From Gordonia paraffinivorans NBRC 108238 (GTDB lineage Bacteria > Actinomycetota > Actinomycetes > Mycobacteriales > Mycobacteriaceae): a DNA stretch of 42,685 bases. Below, piece after piece: positions 40,778 through 42,685 of the stretch. The notes under the pieces were generated by a model. It made no database searches. It was not told where the DNA came from and was given only the letters and a program-made list of their open reading frames with translations. Within the stretch, counting starts at the first letter, position 1. Each line of letters begins with the position of its first letter. The DNA is taken from positions 1 to 42,685 of the forward strand of contig NZ_BAOQ01000031.1 of the NCBI RefSeq assembly GCF_000344155.1. Reading direction: 5' to 3'. Both the position numbers and the translations under genes were made by a program.

Positions 40778-41137
40778 ATGAATAACGCGGCAACGACTGT
40801 GCGCGCGGTGCACATCAGCGAGCTCGACCGATGGGTGCTGACCTGGAATGACGGACAAGACGAATCACCACTACTGCGGTTGCGCTCGATTCCGACTTTC
40901 CTAGCCGCGACCTTCGACAAGCCGCCGACAATCCAGTGGCCGCAAGGCATCCAACAGCTCCTCGAGCGAGTAGACAACGCAGATCAACTGGCCGCACGGG
41001 CTCAGGACCATGCGCAAACAGTGCGGCGCGAGGTCGCGCGAGGACTCCTCGACAGCCGTCTGGCCGAGAGTTTCGGGGACGTTGCTGCGATTTTGGGTGT
41101 GAGTCGCCAACGCATTCATCAGTTGCTTGACCAGTGA
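40778..41137 (+). CDS. Small HTH regulator divergent from the methylase operon
   Basis: The 119-residue protein has an N-terminal half that is a small beta-rich domain (VRAVHISELDRWVLTWNDGQDESPLLRLRSIPTFLAATF). A helix, HAQTVRREVARGLLDSRLAES, follows. The last 20 residues are a helix-turn-helix, FGDVAAILGVSRQRIHQLLDQ. ATG 40778 lies seven bases after TATCGT, so a leaderless message is possible; GTG 40769 is an alternative. It is probably the repressor of its own gene and of the leftward promoter, acting at the palindrome between them. Confidence 0.65.
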   Translation: MNNAATTVRAVHISELDRWVLTWNDGQDESPLLRLRSIPTFLAATFDKPPTIQWPQGIQQLLERVDNADQLAARAQDHAQTVRREVARGLLDSRLAESFGDVAAILGVSRQRIHQLLDQ

Positions 41138-41277
41138 CGAAGCAGTTATCGGCCGCGGTCCTGGGAAGGTGATCGGCTCTGCGGTGCCGTGCGGGGTCGC
41201 TGGCTGCTCGCCGTAGCCGATGAACCGGCGGCGGGTGATCCTCGTGAGACTCCGCGGCTGGCGATGCGGGCGGCGCG

Positions 41278-42021
41278 TTATGCGGGTGTCTCTGCTGACG
41301 TCTCTCTCGGGAAGAGGGTGAAGGTGTCAGCGGTTCGACCTGCACGTTTGTGGTCGATCATCGCTCGGAATATCTCGACCGAGCGGCTGGCATCGCGAGT
41401 GTCCTGGGTTGCTATGAGTGTTCCGGTCGGGACCTCGCCCAGGCGGTGAATTCCGGGACGGAGTGTGGCGGCGAGATAGCTGGAGTCGACGGTGGCCATC
41501 GCGACGTGGCGTGCTGCGTGCACGGCGGAGGCGTCGATCTGTGTCCAGTCCAGTGCCCAGCCTGACTGGCGAAGATAGCGGTCGAAGAAGAGGCGTTGGC
41601 TTCGGGAGTTCCCGTCGCGGAATGGATGTACGCCGGTGAGTTCGCCCCAGTGATCTGCGACGGTGACGATCGCAGCGTCGCGATCATCGGGAGAGGGACG
41701 ATGACGGTCAATCGCGGTGAACACGCGGCGTATTTCGGCGTCGAGAAACTCCGCGCGGCAATGCGGCATTCCCATCGCCATCGTCTCTTGGCCGTACCGA
41801 CGAGGTTCCCCAGCCCACGGATAGACGTCTTGAAGGATGTAGGCGTGGATCCGCTGCAAATGTGGGAAGTCGAAGTCGCCGGTGACCAGGTCGGGGTTTC
41901 GGTCGAGTTCGTTGACTCGCACGAACGCCATGCGGCGTTCGAATTCTCGCAACTCTTGCGGATCCGTAAGGCCGGGCAGGTTCTCAGGTACCTGCCCGGC
42001 CTCGGGGTCTTGTGGTGTCAT
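41278..42021 (-). CDS. fic: Fic-domain protein (likely AMP-transferase toxin)
   Basis: The 247-residue protein has the Fic core: FDFPHLQRIHAYILQDVYPWAGEPR, the flap region YGQETMAMGMPHCRAEFL, and the catalytic loop GVHPFRDGNSRSQRLFF. The catalytic His is H132 and the metal-binding residue D136. The canonical loop is HPFx(D/E)GN(G/K)R; here a Ser (139) replaces the Gly/Lys, so activity or the modifying group may differ. It would transfer AMP (or a related group) to target proteins. The gene starts ten bases after the antitoxin stop, as usual for class I FicTA/VbhTA modules, where the small partner blocks ATP binding. Confidence 0.9.
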   Translation of the reverse strand: MTPQDPEAGQVPENLPGLTDPQELREFERRMAFVRVNELDRNPDLVTGDFDFPHLQRIHAYILQDVYPWAGEPRRYGQETMAMGMPHCRAEFLDAEIRRVFTAIDRHRPSPDDRDAAIVTVADHWGELTGVHPFRDGNSRSQRLFFDRYLRQSGWALDWTQIDASAVHAARHVAMATVDSSYLAATLRPGIHRLGEVPTGTLIATQDTRDASRSVEIFRAMIDHKRAGRTADTFTLFPRETSAETPA

Positions 42022-42031
42022 GTGAAGGGCG

Positions 42032-42226
42032 TCAGCTCCGGCGGCGGCGAAACTCGGCCAGCAACTGGGCTGCCTCCTGTTCGGCGGTGGTTTCTCCGCG
42101 CAGCACTCGCCGCGCTGCGGCGACGTCCGCGTCGGTGGGCGGCATACCAGCCATGACGTGGCCGGCGGTTGCGGCGGCCAGGATCTCGTCTTCGGTGCGG
42201 GTGTCGGTGGTGCGTGGTGCTGCCAT
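42032..42226 (-). CDS. VbhA-like antitoxin of the Fic protein
   Basis: The 64-residue protein starts at ATG 42226 behind the strong site GAGGAGG. It is helical, with the segment DADVAAARRVLRGETTAEQEAAQLLAEFRRRR. In VbhA/FicA proteins a helix with (S/T)xxxE(G/N) places a glutamate in the Fic active site. The glutamate of VLRGETT is the likely counterpart, although the preceding Ser/Thr is not obvious. Size, order and position before fic support an antitoxin. No DNA-binding motif is visible. Confidence 0.75.
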   Translation of the reverse strand: MAAPRTTDTRTEDEILAAATAGHVMAGMPPTDADVAAARRVLRGETTAEQEAAQLLAEFRRRRS

Positions 42227-42258
42227 GCCTACCTCCTCAGTTGTGTCGATTCTACCGG

Positions 42259-42453
42259 TCAGAACAGCGCGATCTGGTCGCGAGCGGCGAGTTCAGCGGC
42301 ACGCTGGTAGGCGTGGCCGACAGCGCGTTTGACGGTTGCCTCGGGCAGCGCAAGGTCGTGGGCGATGTCGGCCCAGCTGCGGCCGCGCTCGCGCATGTCA
42401 GCGGCGAGGTCCTGGATCTCGCGGTCCTGGGCGTCGGGGTCGTCGTCGGTCAT
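42259..42453 (-). CDS. Small HTH protein with a possible clamp-binding C-terminus
   Basis: The 64-residue protein starts at ATG 42453 with AAGGGA upstream. It contains RERGRSWADIAHDLALPEATVKRAVGHAYQRA (about 22-51), a sigma-4 or MerR-like helix-turn-helix. It ends in DQIALF, similar to the QxxLF clamp-binding pattern, which is also seen in the giant methylase. The role is unknown. It lies between the Fic module and the gene at the window edge on the same strand. Confidence 0.6.
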   Translation of the reverse strand: MTDDDPDAQDREIQDLAADMRERGRSWADIAHDLALPEATVKRAVGHAYQRAAELAARDQIALF

Positions 42454-42473
42454 CGCAGTGTGTCCCTTTCGGT

Positions 42474-42685
42474 TCAGGTGCGGGCAAAGGCGTCGCGGAT
42501 GGCGAGCCAGCGGGTTTCGGCGGCTTGTTGGTGGGTGGTGAGGGCGGTCCAGTGGCCGGCGAGTTCGGCGGTGGGGCGTTCCTGGGTGACTTGTTGCATG
42601 CGGGCCAGGAGTGCGGTGTAGCCGCGGCGGTACCAGGCGTCGATGAGGGCAGCAGCAAGGTAGGGCAGGTCGGCGCTGTCGGCGA
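42474..42685 (-). CDS. Partial gene at the window edge, unknown function
   Basis: The last 69 codons and TGA (42476-42474) of a minus-strand gene enter from the right edge; the start is outside. The visible part is helical: ADLPYLAAALIDAWYRRGYTALLARMQQVTQERPTAELAGHW, then ALTTHQQAAETRWLAIRDAFART. Codon use has G/C third positions as in the neighbours. I do not recognise it. Another frame across this stretch is Pro/Ser-rich and was rejected. Confidence 0.6.
   Translation of the reverse strand, partial: ADSADLPYLAAALIDAWYRRGYTALLARMQQVTQERPTAELAGHWTALTTHQQAAETRWLAIRDAFART

Overview
The window reads as a 42.7 kb segment of a conjugative plasmid (or integrated plasmid-like element) from a high-GC, mycolic-acid actinobacterium of the Rhodococcus/Gordonia/Mycolicibacterium type. 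The reasons are the GC-rich coding with GTG/TTG starts, the cutinase-fold secreted protein, the DUF4913 gene, the actinobacterial type IV secretion gene order, and the plasmid partition and replication genes. The host assignment is inference from content; no chromosomal marker is present.

Layout. (1) 1-1158: a graveyard of three transposase tails (IS30-, IS3- and IS256-like) abutting a beheaded HTH gene. (2) 1219-2235: a lipoprotein and two small unknown genes. (3) 2501-4000: a partition locus with ParA, a small ribbon-helix-helix ParB, and four clusters of 8-bp iterons, the largest a 168-bp array of 21 octamers. (4) 4174-6614: a CYP102-like P450 heme domain translationally coupled to a DUF5593-like sensor-type protein; this looks like cargo between par and rep. 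(5) 6611-9488: the replication block on the minus strand (double-HTH regulator, RHH/AT-hook protein, primase-polymerase-type Rep). (6) 9489-10438: a long control region with a palindromic operator, a promoter, a weakly supported gene and a large imperfect inverted repeat. (7) 10439-30074: one long plus-strand transfer operon. It holds a cutinase, envelope proteins, two MinD-like P-loop proteins, two small 2-TM pilin-like proteins, a lipoprotein, a TrbL/VirB6-like protein, a split VirB4, an OrfA-like HTH protein, a three-domain peptidoglycan hydrolase, a GYD-repeat membrane protein, a VirD4/TraG coupling protein, DUF4913 and coiled-coil proteins. Many neighbours overlap by ATGA/GTGA/TAATG. (8) 30315-34057: a minus-strand mobilisation operon (MobC, MOB-type relaxase, DUF3800-like protein) preceded by a probable oriT. 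(9) 34058-40638: a giant DNA methylase/SNF2 helicase gene split by a perfect 17-bp tandem duplication, with a second gene nested in another frame at its 5' end. (10) 40715-42685: a divergent operator-promoter with an HTH gene, a VbhA/Fic toxin-antitoxin pair, a small HTH gene and a truncated gene at the edge.

How it works together. ParA/ParB and the octamer arrays should give segregation, and Rep with its upstream regulators replication. The relaxase and MobC would nick oriT, TraG would feed DNA to a pared-down T4SS, and the cutinase and triple-domain hydrolase would open the mycomembrane and peptidoglycan. The giant methylase-helicase resembles anti-restriction proteins such as phage P1 DarB and may protect incoming DNA, but here it is frameshifted. 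Fic/VbhA is a likely maintenance or host-modulation module.

Most notable: the hierarchical octamer partition arrays, the 17-bp duplication that breaks a gene of about 2,187 codons, the same-strand overprinted gene at 40008-40559, and the P450 heme domain coupled to an orphan sensor-like partner.
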